Of a DNA stretch of 64,000 nt, positions 46,135 through 58,155 are shown in pieces. The position numbers were made by a program, and so were the translations under genes. Within the stretch, counting starts at the first letter, position 1. Every line of letters starts with the position of its first letter. The notes beneath the pieces are model-generated. The model was not told where the DNA came from. It was given only the letters and a program-made list of their open reading frames with translations, and did no database searches. The stretch is from Ephemerocybe angulata. Lineage: Eukaryota; Basidiomycota; Agaricomycetes; Agaricales; Psathyrellaceae. The stretch spans positions 1,612,001 through 1,676,000 of the forward strand of contig JAACJK010000219.1 of NCBI GenBank assembly GCA_013368325.1, read 5' to 3'.

Positions 46135-49100
46135 ATGGACCATCGCAGCGCCGCTTCCAAGCTGAGCGAAAAATCGGAGTCGCTGGGGAGGCTAATCCGC
46201 AAGGAGCTCAACTTCTATCGTATACACCTTATCTTCTTGTAAGCGTGCTTTACTTTTGCGGGTTCTCAAAGACGTGGAACATTGACCGGCGATCGTACCC
46301 CACCCTACCAGCACCGTTACTCCGCTCTTCTTCTCCGTCATCTTCTACCTCTCCAATGGCCGCTACAAGATATCCTATATCGACTCGCTGTTCAACTGCG
46401 TCAGCTCCATTACCGTCTGCGGCCTGGCGACGGTGGACTTGAGCACTTTGACTCCGTGGCAGCAGGTCATCCTGTTCATTCAAATGTGTATCGGGAGTCC
46501 GGTACGTCGCGCTCTGTTCGCTATCGTCGCAGTGCTCTCTAACTATAACTCTAGATCGTTGCTTCCTGGCTTGTGGTCTTCAACCGAAGGTGCGCCTTTG
46601 TTCCCCTCTCCGTTGCGCACACACACTGACTGTCAAGGCCACACCAGGCGGTACATCCGCACAAACTGTTCCCGTATCTTTGCCGACTTCGTGGCAAAGA
46701 AAGAGCAGGAGGCACAAAGCAGGGGGTCATGGAGACGCCTTTTGAATCTCTTAGGCATACCCTCCCCCACACCGTCGGTGGCGTCCGACGAGGAGAATAC
46801 CAGCGAAAAGCACAGGGGACCGCGTTCTGGGGCCCCTGGACCCCTTCGTGCAGACATGGTCCGGCGCATGGACCACGTCGAGCCCAAGCTCATCAACCCG
46901 AGTGGTCTGGTGACGGGCGAGAGTGGGGCGACTCCCGGCATCCATGTCACTGGAGCTACCCCTCCAGGCAGTGTGACCAATGCCAACGCTACGACGTCCA
47001 TTTCCAGAGATTACAGCGGTTCTTCCGACCCTCACATTACTGATGAGTATGTGCACACGTCCTCTTTCTGTGGAATCACATTGACATACCTCCCTATAGG
47101 CATCGGAAAGGAGGTCAGACGTATTTTACACCTTCCGCGCACCGTGCTTAACCCTGCTCCTTAGATCCGTCTGCACATGTCGGCTTCCCTCGCACGATGA
47201 CTGTCGAGTTTGGTGACCTACCTAAACCTCGGACGCGAAATAATCCAATTATCCCTGAGCAGAACATGAGCGACACTGGTAAGCCCACACGCCATTCTTC
47301 CCGCGTGTATTTCTAATCGACTGTCAATAGACCGTGCATCCCGGCACTTCTCGACAAACCTTTCCCTCTCCAATCACCCTACTCACCAGTCGTACCGAAC
47401 CCATCACTCAACCCATACCCATACCCATCACTCTCTCCACAACGCTAAACATACGGGATATGGTGGATTCCCAATGCCCCATACGATCATCAAGAGACTA
47501 TTCCGCAAAGCCTTCCCCAATCTCGATCGCAAACTCACGCGTACCCTGACTGTTCCTGTCACGATGTCCTTCGTGTCTGTTCCGACCAGACAGCCTGGCG
47601 AGAAGCAGGCAACGTACTTACCCAGTGATGCCATGAAAGTTGGCCGCAACTCGCAGTTTGACGTCGTAAGCATGACCCAAGATCAACTTATCGAGATCGC
47701 GTACTTGGAATATCAGGCCCTCGGTTTACTCCTCTGGGTTATACCTGCGGTATGTCCCTTTACTCTCCTCGATCGTTTGGCTGTCACATTAATGCTCTCT
47801 TCAGTATCACTTCGGGTGCCAGCTGCTCGCCTTCATTGTCATCGCGCCGTACATATCGACGCCAAGATGGCATGAAACTTTCGTGCCGCCCAACCTGGTT
47901 CGAAGCGTAAATCCAGTTTGGTATGTAACTTTTTGCCGTGGCGTTTTTGAGCATCACTCACGAAACTCTAGGTTTTCTGCCTTCCAGACTGTCTCGGCCT
48001 ATACCAACACCGGAACATCTCTCGTCGACCAATCCATGCTCCCCTTCCAGGAAGCTTACCCTATGATCTTTTTCCTAATCTTTCTCATTCTGGCTGGCAA
48101 CACATGTTTCGTATGTCTCCTATTTCGCTTCCATTTGACGCCCCGCTGACTCCACTTTGCCCAAAGCCAATCCTGTGCGTATTTGCCATTCATTGCGCAA
48201 CTGACTTCAAATATTGACCGTTCATTTCGTGCTTGAAATAGTTTGCGTCTTGTCATGTGAGTGTTATCTGTCTACCCACATTGAATTGGCGCATTTAATT
48301 CCTTTCTCAGTTGGTGCATGGCGAAAGCATCGAAGCGGGGGACTGATCTGAACAACGTCACTTACTTCCTGCTTGACCACCCCCGTCGCTGCTACATCTA
48401 TCTATTTCCCTCTCACCAAACCTGGTTTCTGCTAACAGTTGTCCTGCTTTTGACGTGCGTTGCTTTCTGGACTCCTACGGATCAGGCCACTGATATACTC
48501 CTCCTATCAGCACAATTGACTGGTTCTTCTTCCTCATTCTGGACCTCGGGAACGAGGCAATCAGCGCAATCCCGACCGGGGTGCGTGTTCTTGCGGGGTT
48601 CATGCAAAGCATCGCAGTTCGTGCCGCGGGATTTGGCATCGTGCCTTTGGGAGCATTGGCACCCGCTGTCAAGTACGGAACTGTATTCTGCCTCGTCCGT
48701 CTGACCATACTGACCCTGCGTTTAGGGTTCTCTACGTGATTATGATGTACATCAGTGTTTGTGAGTGCCGCACCCGCTTTCCCAACATGCACTTTTCTAA
48801 CGCACACCCCAGATCCTATCGCCATGAGGTATGAGCTTGATCGCATGTGGTCACCGGAAGCCAGCTGATGTTGTTCCCAGTATCCGGTCAACCAATGTGT
48901 ACGAAGAAAAGTCACTGGGTATTTTCCACGAAGACGTAGATGGGGAAGAAGAGTTCGAAAACCGTCAAAAAGGCGAGGAAGAAAGGACGAATATCTTTGG
49001 CCGGTATCTTGCGATGCATGCACGGCAACAGCTCGCCTTTGGTGCGATATTCCTGATGTTTTCTAGAGAAAGGTATTGACCTGCGTCTCCAGATATGTGG

Positions 49101-49948
49101 TGGATAGCAATCAGTCTATTTGTCCTCTGCATAGCTGAAGTGAGTTTGCCATCTTGTCATGCTGCCATTATTCTAACATCGCGGCCAGGGGCATAATCTC
49201 ACCAACCCAGAGAAGTTTGGCTGGTTCACGATCTTCAACCTCTGTAGGTTGCCTCTGCTATTGTTATGCAGACACAATTTTTAAGCCCACCTATCTTAGT
49301 GTTCGAGCTCGTGTCCGCCTACGGCACAGTCGGATTGAGTCTTGGTTTGCCAACGGTCGGTCTATATTTCTCCCCAGTATAAGCCATCTGCTCATGCGAT
49401 ATCAGAACAATTACTCTTTCGCTGGAGCTCTGCGTACCATCTCAAAGCTCGTTATTTGTGCTGTTATGATTCGCGGTCGTCACCGTGGTCTTCCTGTTGC
49501 CATTGACCGCGCCGTCATGTTCCCCTCGGAATATCAGGATCCAGACAAAAAGGATGCCGACGACGACTCCGCCATTACTCAGCCAGACCTTCATGAAGAA
49601 CGTGGACACACTACCTCGCTGCCCTTTCACCATGACTCTGCTCCAGACGCCCTCGAAACCAAGATTCGGAGGCAGGTGGTTTCAAACAGGAGGAGTGCCA
49701 ATTTCGCGGAGTCCCCGATTTCGGATAACGGATTTACCATACCCAGTGGACAGCCTTCATTTGCCTTCCACTCCCGCTTGGAAGACATCCCGCAGGGTGG
49801 CTCAAAGCCCAATTCTGTGAACACGTGGAGACACAACGTCAAGTCCTCCAACCCCAGCATTGAATCTTTCCGTGGAGACGCCTCCTCATTTGCATCCTAT
49901 CACCGAAGCGATACCTCTTCCAGCCACCGCGAACCCGAAGAAGCCTAG
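46135..49948 (+). CDS. Trk-type potassium transporter
   Basis: Twenty exons join in frame: 46135-46238, 46312-46501, 46555-46589, 46648-47046, 47100-47113, 47165-47278, 47331-47749, 47805-47920, 47972-48110, 48167-48174, 48242-48256, 48311-48454, 48511-48672, 48726-48760, 48813-48828, 48881-49041, 49093-49139, 49189-49243, 49300-49355 and 49406-49948, giving 923 residues. It is a plasma-membrane K+ uptake protein of the Trk/HKT superfamily. The four pore loops keep their filter glycine: TVCGLATVDLS, SAYTNTGTSLVDQSM, VRAAGFGIVPLG and SAYGTVGLSLGLPT. A long cytoplasmic loop after the first pore unit is Ser-rich and has a His-rich stretch. The C-terminus is cytoplasmic and hydrophilic. Several exons are 8-16 nt and are required to keep conserved sequence (for example PILLRLVIWCM). 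The donor of exon 5 (gtcaga) is weak. Confidence 0.93.
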
Positions 49949-50741
49949 ACACCCTGGTTTTTTTTGCATTTGTCGATGGACGATCTGTTTTCTTTGACGA
50001 CCCATTATGACCATCCCTAGACTTTTTAGAAAGTGCGATCGAGCGCCGCCATGTGTATTTCTTGTTGCCATCTTCCCAATGCATTTTTAACTTTACCTGT
50101 AGACTTATCTTCCCGGTGCTTTTGGGCTACTAGATTTCACTTCACATACTATACCTTACTTTCTAGTTACTCGTACTTCCGTTTGTGCTCTCAGTTGGTT
50201 TCCGTGTTCTGAGTGTTAATTCTGTGATCCAATACATGCTATGTGTTTTGATCTTGACTTTGTGTCCTCCTGTTCTGTCGGAAACCCAGGATCTGGTTCA
50301 ACATAGCCTGTGGGTATCTTTGAATGCACGAGGCTTGCCATGAGGAGGGCGTACCGCTCACGATAGAATTGAATCCAAGGCCGGCCTTCTCTTCAACCCA
50401 TTTTTGCTCTATCCCCGTCTGTTCTTCTGCAGATAGAGCGGGGAAGGTGGACGATCTCATTCTGGGAGATACGGAATCCCCACTCTCTCATGAATTCAAC
50501 CGAAGGCTCGAATACCAGTCACGCCGCGGAAGTCGAGGCACGGGAAAGACACATACCTGATTGGGGAGAAACGCGTCATGCACGAGGCGCCATGCTAGAG
50601 CGCCGCTCCAATGAGGTCGACTCGGAGTCCTGAGGCACTCATTAATCAGTGGCTCAGCGCAGTACAAAAGACGCAGGGAGCCTTTGGAAAATGAAACTCG
50701 TACCTTTACCTCCTACCATTGACGTGTTCGACAGTCACAAC
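49949..50741. other. Intergenic region after the Trk transporter gene
   Basis: This 793-base stretch holds the T-rich 3' flank of the transporter gene, then sequence with no recognised gene. Short frames on both strands around 50240-50560 overlap each other and show no domain. Confidence 0.45.
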
Positions 50742-51417
50742 ATGGCGCAAGTATCTCAGCAGGTTAGCTTGGAATGAATTCGCTAGGGGACGAAGCTCTA
50801 ATGAACCGGCGGGGTTAACACCAGGTTCCCTTTGATATGGACCTTTGCTCGCTTCTGCAGACCATGAAGCTGGACGAGAGACAGGTGAGCACGGCCTTCC
50901 TTGGTCTTCTGACCATGCTGATGTTTTCTTGAGAAAGGAGTGGGGAAACGCGTACGATTCGCAGTCAAGGAGCTGCCCAAAGGCCACGCTTCACGACGAT
51001 ACCGTGATGGTGGAAGATCCCAATTACCACGTAAGTCAACGACTTATCCGGATATTCTCAGCGCTTAGCGTATCCACACTCACACATTTACAGTCGGACG
51101 AGGGGTCGGACTGCTCAGTTCCAAGCTCAAGCATCCTAGCGCCCCCACCCGCAGGTCACTTCGGCTGCGCCTACTTGCAGATGATCCGATCCCAGATCGA
51201 CGAGTACCCGACCACAGGTGGAGAATACGTCGAAGCCATCTTTACTCACAGAGAAATATTGTCAGCTCTGCCCGCAGCTCACCGGGACTGTGCGAGGGGG
51301 TTTACTGATATCGCGGTCGTATTGGAGAAGAGGGCGTGGAGGGCGGATCGGGACGCAGATACGGAGGCGGTCAGTGCGTTTAGGCACGAGGCCTGGGTCA
51401 TTGCGAATACTATGTGA
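50742..51417 (+). CDS. Small protein of unknown function (165 aa)
   Basis: Four exons (50742-50762, 50825-50884, 50938-51030, 51094-51417) join in phase 0 and give 165 residues starting MAQVSQQVPFDMDLCSLLQT. No domain is recognised. The C-terminal half is helical and fairly conserved-looking (GCAYLQMIRSQIDEYPTTGG, then AHRDCARGFTDIAVVLEKRA). All three introns have gtnagn donors and 53-63 nt lengths. The stop TGA overlaps a donor-like gtgagt, so a further 3' exon is possible. It is followed by a GNAT gene on the same strand. Confidence 0.6.
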
Positions 51418-51949
51418 GTGGACGCCCTACTTCTGAGGTATGATGCGGGAATTGAGGGATATCTATCACCTGTAGCCCTCCTGCCGCTCGGGTCGAATCC
51501 AGGCCTATGTATAAGACCGCTTCGGTTTGCATGCTGCCACCGGCATACTAGTTATATATTCTATCTGGGATTTCTGTCATTTGTCTCGACATCTACCTGT
51601 TGTATACCATATGTACTTTTAAATTGTATAGTCGGATATTGTACCGTTTTCCTACCTGAATTTCCTTCTCAGATCTCAGCCCCAAACCTTGGTGCCCCTA
51701 TCTTCTAATACCCCGGATCAACGCCAGTGGCTTCGGAAGATTTCCAGGTGATCTGATCATCGCTATCTCCCACTGGCAGCTCGCTGGCTCTAAGGCTTTT
51801 GACCCAGAGCCCAATCCATATCGAAGCCTATCCCAACGGTAGGCTCCTTCTCCCCCTTAATCTCTGAAGCCCGCAACTGACTCCTTGGAGATTGGAAGAC
51901 CAGCCAAATCTCCGCAGTATCTACATAGAACGCGATCAGGAAAGCCCCT
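51418..51949. other. Intergenic region upstream of the GNAT gene
   Basis: This 532-base stretch is partly AT-rich (51540-51720), fitting a 3' flank, then the promoter of the GNAT gene. No exon was supported. Confidence 0.45.
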
Positions 51950-52836
51950 ATGTCTGCCTACGGAACCATGAAGCGCTCGCGATCGGACGCGACTCAAACT
52001 TTGGCTTCGACCGTTTGGATGGCACAGGCGTCGAAAACAGGAGATTTGGAGGATGTGTTTGTGTATCATCTGAAAATAGACTCGGCTAGGGCTCTCGATG
52101 GGCTGCTCGAGTATCTCTACAGCACATTCTCCCAAGTGATGGAGGAGGGGAGGACGTACCCGCAGGAGGGTGATATGGACCAAGTTACGTTCGAATCGTA
52201 TTTCTTTGCGGAGGATGTGTTTGTTGGTATCAAATCGGTGGGCAGAAAAGAGGGCGATGATATCATGGAAGGTCGGGAATCGCCAATAGGGATCTTGGAC
52301 GCGAAGGGCACTCGAACTTGGGAGGAGTCCATCGCTGGATTCTACTACGTATGTCACATTGGTTTTTCATGCTCCGGGTGAAGGGTTATCTCAATCCTTG
52401 CTGTGTAGATCAAACCGAATTATCCTGGCCGTTCATCTCATGTGAGTGTACATTTATGCTTCTCCCGCCTCCACTTCAATGGCTTACACGTTCCTCAGAT
52501 CTGTAATGGCGGATTTGTTGTCCCCTCCAAGAATGGAGGAAGGGGATATGGCAAGGCATTGGGGAAGTCATACCTGAACTACGCTCCAAAATTAGGATAC
52601 AAGGGCAGCGTCTTTAACCTCGTATATGTCAACAATGTTGCATCGGTGAGGTATGTCGAAAAGGTGGATTTAATTTGGGAAAGACCAGGATGCTAATGAT
52701 AGGGTGATATAGAATTTGGGAGAGCCTTGGGTTTACCAAAGCTGGTCGCATACCTGCCGCAGGGCGTCTGAGGAAGAGAGGGGAAGACGGCGAAGAGTAT
52801 GTGGACGCTTGGGTGTTCCATAAATCGTTTGTCTGA
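51950..52836 (+). CDS. GNAT-family N-acetyltransferase
   Basis: Four exons (51950-52348, 52409-52441, 52499-52650, 52713-52836) give 235 residues. The C-terminal half is a GNAT fold: GGFVVPSKNGGRGYGKALGK is the acetyl-CoA-binding motif A (R/Q-x-x-G-x-G/A), and FNLVYVNNVASVRIWESLGF is motif B, with the Asn-rich strand typical of fungal GNATs related to yeast Mpr1 and to Spt10-like proteins. The N-terminal half has no recognised motif. The substrate cannot be read from the sequence. Mpr1 itself acetylates azetidine-2-carboxylate and proline-pathway intermediates; transfer of that role here would be speculation. Confidence 0.88.
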
Positions 52837-53173
52837 ACGTGAAGCTTTGGATACTCGAACTGGGCCACTTATATCTATATATGTATCTTATGCTATCATA
52901 TATGCTCTACGCAGAAACCAGGAACAGAACGGAGAGTTTCTGACTCCACTGGCGGGACAAGCTGAAGACGAAGGCAAGTCCGAGAAAAGCGTGGGGAAAT
53001 GATGATCCCTCGGCACAGCCAAGCCACAGGGCAATAACGCCAAACACGCACTTCGATCCAAAATTTGGAATAGCGCTGTGACGCAGCAGACTGTGCCGCC
53101 GGCCATACGCTCGTACCCACCCTCCATTCAACTTTCTCTCGGGCCCTAGGTCGCTGGTCGGCAGGATACAATA
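52837..53173. other. Intergenic region upstream of TIM22
   Basis: These 337 bases lie between two genes on the plus strand. No exon or clear promoter box was recognised. Confidence 0.5.
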
Positions 53174-53942
53174 ATGATCAACCCCAGCACAAACCACCTC
53201 CCGGGGAAGACGCCGATATTCAAGCCGTCACAAGAACCGCTGCCTCCGGGGCTGAACGAGGAGGACCGGCCACTCTATGAGCAGCAGAAACGGTGGGAAG
53301 GCTTTGCGGGTATGGCGATGGAGTCTTGCGCTGTAAAGACCGTGTTGGCTGGTGGTGCCGGTGCGTCCTTTCCTTTGCATTGCTTCTCAGCAGGACGATT
53401 GCTTACCTCGACCTTTCCCCGCATTGCATAGGTTTCGGCATCGGTGCCTTCTTCTCCCTGATGTCTGCTTCGTTCGCGTATGAAGACCCGTACCTGCGGA
53501 CGCGGGGTATGACCGACAAGCAGTTAAGCACGGTGCAGAAGAGCAGCGCTATATTCAAGGAGATGGGGAAGGGTATGTGGACGAGCGGAAAGGGCTTTAT
53601 GAAAGTGGGAGCGCTGTTCGCTGGTATCGAGTGTGTTATCGAGTCGGTGAGTGCTTAACTATTTCCATCAACTTCAGAGGAGGTGTCTAACCGCTGGGTT
53701 TCTTGCATCCCTCAGTACCGGGCGAAGAACGATATCTACAACTCGGTCGGTGCCGGATTTGTCGCCGGTGGTATCCTGGCACGAAATTCAGGCCCAAAAG
53801 CTGTTCTTGGCGGTGGATTAGCCTTCGCCGCCTTTTCAGCAGCAATTGACGCGTTCATTCGACGCGAACCTTCGGAGTGCGTGCTTACGTCCATCCTCCA
53901 AGTAGTCCATAAACTAACTCGTCTCCTTTCAGTGATGACTAG
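53174..53942 (+). CDS. TIM22: Tim22, core of the mitochondrial carrier translocase
   Basis: Four exons (53174-53360, 53432-53646, 53716-53876, 53933-53942) give 190 residues, the usual length. The product forms the channel of the TIM22 complex, which inserts carrier proteins into the inner mitochondrial membrane. Landmarks are a four-helix Tim17/22/23 fold with Gly-rich helices: [40 protein letters not shown], then [20 protein letters not shown] and [17 protein letters not shown]. The two Cys that can form the Tim22 disulfide appear to be present (ESCAVK and ECVIES). The last coding exon holds only the end of DDD and the stop codon (10 nt). Confidence 0.93.
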
Positions 53943-54282
53943 ACTTGGAACACGCCATGACTCTCTACACCATTTACCCACCACTTCACCCCTAGATGTA
54001 CTAACTTATTGATTGACCAGACAACTACCTCAGCAATGTATCATATAATTGGAATACATTATATCCCTCGGTTCGTACAGCTACAGCTAAACACAAGGAC
54101 GACTATAAGGTATCAAGTGTGGGGGAAACCTATGGCTACAACAACAAAATGGGACCCGAATCATAAACTTTAGGAAGCGACTAAACTAAACAAATATCCA
54201 GGAAAGACGTGCATTTAACTAGCAAGTAAGCAGGGTATACAGAGCGAGCAAAAAGGATAGATGATAAGATTTACAGATGGTT
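53943..54282. other. Convergent intergenic region
   Basis: This 340-base AT-rich stretch holds the 3' flanks of the TIM22 gene and the arrestin-related gene. Confidence 0.5.
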
Positions 54283-57200
54283 TTAAGTCACGATGATTGC
54301 AGGAGCCGATGAGGATGAGTTCGTCCTGGAATTCGTCGGCGGCCCAGAACCAGGAGATGCCAGCACTGCAGCGTCGTAAGTCGGAGGGGCTTCCCCGAAC
54401 TCGCTCTCGAACCCAGCAACGAGTCTGCTAAACTGCAAACTGCCCCGCAACATCTGCGCGTTCTGGGGGTTCCGCTCTGCGACAAGCCGAAGAGACTGCA
54501 TTATCGCAGGGTCAATAGGACTGGTTTCAGAGAGGTGGACAGCCTGGATCTGCTCTCCGGTATGGGAGTCGTGGTGGTGCGAATCCGAGTGGGGGCCAAG
54601 GGGTCTGTGACGGTGAGGACCCGCTTCGTCTGTCGGGGAGCCAGTCGAAGTATGTGAGATCATGCGTTCGATCGGTGCTGGGATGTGAGCGTGTAGGACT
54701 CCGAGGTGCAGCTCGGAATGCTTGGGGGCTGCACCTAGGACAGGCGTCGACGTGCCGCTTCGCGCGACAAGCTTTCGGAATTGGCAAGGGCAGTTGGGGA
54801 TAACGTAGTCCATGCGGCTATTAAACGTTTCTTCGTAACGTGGAAGGGATACCCAGTCTGGATTACATCGACACTGCAGGAACGTTGGTCAGCCAATTGG
54901 CCTCTTGATTTGAATCGAGGGGTGCACTTACAGATAGGATGTGTACAGGTGTCTGTACGACGATATCGAAGAGCTTCCTCTTGCCCGACTTGTCCAGGAA
55001 CTCATCGTCTCCTCGCTCAACCCTAATGACAACCTTCAGCACGTGCGAAACGGTGATGTTCGCGCGCCTGTTCTTGTTGGTAAAGTGCATCTGGTCGCAC
55101 GACGTAGGCAGCTTCAAGTCGTGGTGGAAACTCCACGGGCCAGGACCCATTAGCATTGATGCAACCTCACCCTCGTCGTCTTCTGGGTTGATGAGGGGAT
55201 ATAGGGGCGACTTCCTGAGAGCTTCGACGTCGTTGGACTCAAGAGGGAGGATGGCCTCTGGGTGTTTCCCATCATTTTTAATTGAGAGGAGGGGAAACCG
55301 TGATAAATGGTCTGTGCGCACGATGCGCCGCATATTGTTGTAGTAATCGACTCGCTCTAAACTATCCGGCTCAGCGATTGATGGAGAAAAGGAAGTTTGA
55401 GGGGCGTACCTTCAATGAGCATCGATAGTCGATGTATCTTCACCTTTGCCAGTGGCATAAACGCGAAACTAACAGGCATGACACCTCCGATATGGAAACT
55501 CCTCCCAGACACAGAAATGAGATACTGCAACTGCTGATCCCAGTGCCTCTCCACAATGATGTTCTCCGTGTCCTCCGTATCCTCTTCAGTGGGACATGCG
55601 ATAACCTGAACCTCCCTCGTCGCCGTGTACTTGCTCTTGAACGCCCCAGGGCGATGCACATGTGCGTACAACTTCCATGTAACAGAGCCAAAATCAGCGT
55701 GCAACGATGCAGGCGCGGTGCTGGGTATGCTGAACGAGATGGGGTAGGTATAAGTCCCACGCTTAAACTCTTTCCACCCGTTCCCCAGCTCCTTCTTCTC
55801 CTTCACCTCCGCTGGGCCACCGGCAAAGAGCCCTGCGAACGGTTCCATGTTCCGGGGTGTCGTGCGGTGGTGGTTGGGCAGCGCAAAGACAGTTGGCTCC
55901 CATGGCGCGCGTTGGGGGTTGGATGACGAAGACGCTGGCGCTTCGTCGAAGGCTACAGATCTCTCCATTGTCCTCCCTCTTCCTCTCAAACTCTGATCGT
56001 CCGTTGACTGTTCCCGCTCTCGCGGACTGTCCCCCCGCTCCTTTGACGCTCGTGTGAGTCGTTGGGTCATGGGAGATGTCGAGCGCACGGCTTCACGGAA
56101 GGCATCCGCCACTGCCGTGAAGCTAAACCTCGACCGGTTTCTCCCTCTCCTTTCAATGCTCGTGCTCGACTGGCGTGGCCCAGACGGGGTTGGGGATGTG
56201 GGAACGTTCTCGGTGGGGGATGCAACGTGATTTGGGTCTGATGAAATGTACGCTGGTCTTTCCTCAGATGCGAGGCTGGGTGTGGACGTAGAGCCAGACC
56301 GCGAATGGGCGGGTGTGATGGATCGGGTTAGTCGCGGGCGTGACATGGAGGGGCGTTGGCCGGGCGCTGGGGGGTTGTGCTCCAACTGGTAGTCTTCGGG
56401 AACGTCCTCCATGCTGGGACGTCTGGAGAGGGAGCGTTCTGGGTGACGCAGAGAAGGGGTGGACGCTCCTGAGGGACCTGTATAATGAGGGGTCAATTTG
56501 GATTCGCGGAAAGCTACGACACACTCACTTTGCTGGTAGTTTTGCATGCTACTTTGGAGCTCAGCTCTGAATTCCTCCAAAGTCTGTGCGGAACGACCGC
56601 GTTGTTCTATAGTCCCATAGATAGAGCTAGCACGGCTAGGAGGAGCAGAGGGGCTGGGGTCGATGGGTGAATAGGGCGGAATGGGAACCTCCTCCTCTCT
56701 GACTTGATGCGATACAGGCGTCCGTTGGAAGTAGTGCGAGTCAACGCTGACCTGCCTCCCAACTCTCGGTGCACGGGGGCCTGGCGCAACGCGAAGAGAT
56801 TCAAGCTGGACTTGATCAAGGATGTTGGGCGACTGGGTATTGACGCTGTTTGAGTGCGTTGAAGCAACGGGTCCGTTTGCCTCATTCAAATGGGTTGGAG
56901 ATTGGGCCAGATCGTCCAGGTCGTCGAGATCCCAGTCGAGAGTGGGATCGTCACCGAGCAAGGTTCCAGGACCGATCGAAGCAGCCCTCCGAGTCGTTGG
57001 TGCCAGTTTATCTGCCCTGAAGTAAACGGTAGACGCGTGAAAGACTTCATGCTGCTCGGAGACCTCCACTCGGCGAGCACCAACCCCTAAACAATATTAG
57101 TTCGCGTTCACCAAATTAGATGTTCCTTGGGACATACCATCTGGCCAGGCAGTGGCGGCTGTGGCGATAAGCTCAAGCTCAACACTCTCTATCTTTGTTG

Positions 57201-57369
57201 GCTTGGCGAGCTCGAGGACGAGGAGGCCCCGCACCAGGGAGCTCCTCGTCTCCGCGTTTCGGTGTGGACGCCCCGACGGACCATCTGTGCGCAGGAAGAC
57301 GGCCGATTCGGTGAGGCGGATGGAAAGCGCGCTTTTCTTGGGGTGTTTATCTGAAGGTGAGCCGGTCAT
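54283..57369 (-). CDS. Arrestin-related trafficking adaptor (ART-like)
   Basis: Five exons (57369-57138, 57086-56529, 56477-55410, 55356-54932, 54873-54283) give 957 residues. The arrestin fold is split. Its N-terminal part covers residues 15-105 (SIRLTESAVFLRTDGPSG, LVRGLLVLELAKPTKIESVE), then a long Ser/Pro-rich insert, then the rest from about residue 510 (RGTYTYPISFSIPS, GSVTWKLYAHVHRPG, LIEERVDYYNNMRRIV, SCRCNPDWVSLPRYEE). A PPTY motif near residue 928 would recruit an Rsp5-type ubiquitin ligase, as in yeast ARTs that drive endocytosis of nutrient transporters. That role is inferred from the family. Many RRxS sites in the insert suggest regulation by phosphorylation. Intron 2 is 51 nt with no stop in frame. 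Confidence 0.9.
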
Positions 57370-58155
57370 AAATGGGATATAGCTCTGGGTATGTGTGGAT
57401 AGGATATAGGAAGGAATGAAGGAGGATTAGGGGAGGATCATGAAGGATAAAGAAGAACTTGAATACATAGCAATTAAAAGATCCGAATGGATTTGTTCCC
57501 GAGCCGACATTCCAGGCCCGACATGCGGTTCACCAACGTGCCTTTTCCGCTCAAACCACCACCACGCCGCCGCAATAGAGTTGTACCGCTGCTGTGCCTT
57601 CGGAATGCGTCGGCGTCTGGCTCGCTCTTGCCCATATTCGCACCGACTTTGTGACTTGGGAATACTACTGGCGAGATCCTGGCGACGAAAACTTCTGCAT
57701 AATTGGCGCCCTGATGGACTCGAGCTCCGAGAATAGCCTTGTGACAGCACCATGCATTTTGCTCGAAAATTTCTCGGAGTACAGGCGGTGAGCTCTTTGC
57801 ACGCTGTGGCTTGTTTCGACGACACGCGTTGAGGGCAGCCTGCCGAGATGGCACCGTCGCGTCTGCAGATGGGAATATGTTATCTCTCGCAGGCAATTCC
57901 AGGCTCCAGCAGCAGATATGACGACAAAAGTCCAAGCATGACGTCGCGGACTCTCTGTCTGCGCGCTAATCCCATTGCACCATCGTTCCTATGGGCGAGG
58001 GAAGGCGGAACGATGATCGAACAGCTCTTATTACGTCCTACGATACTTCGACTTCTTGTCTGCGCCATATAAACCAGTAGCTTTTTTCACCCACGCGACT
58101 CCGACGTTGTTCCCTCTAGTTTCAGAGCCCCCAGCCCCTCTCCCCAACTACGGCC
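57370..58155. other. Divergent promoter region between ART and cupredoxin genes
   Basis: This 786-base stretch separates the start of the ART-like gene (minus) from the cupredoxin gene (plus). Open frames around 57430-57935 lie on both strands and look non-coding. A TATA box at 58068 belongs to the plus-strand gene. Confidence 0.5.
58068..58073 (+). promoter_or_regulatory. TATA box of the cupredoxin-like gene
   Basis: TATAAA lies 83 bases before the ATG at 58156, a good distance for this short-leader gene. Confidence 0.55.

Noticed and set aside
57474..57935. 153-residue minus-strand frame between ART and cupredoxin genes
   Set aside because: No domain, overlaps frames on the other strand, and lies in a divergent promoter.
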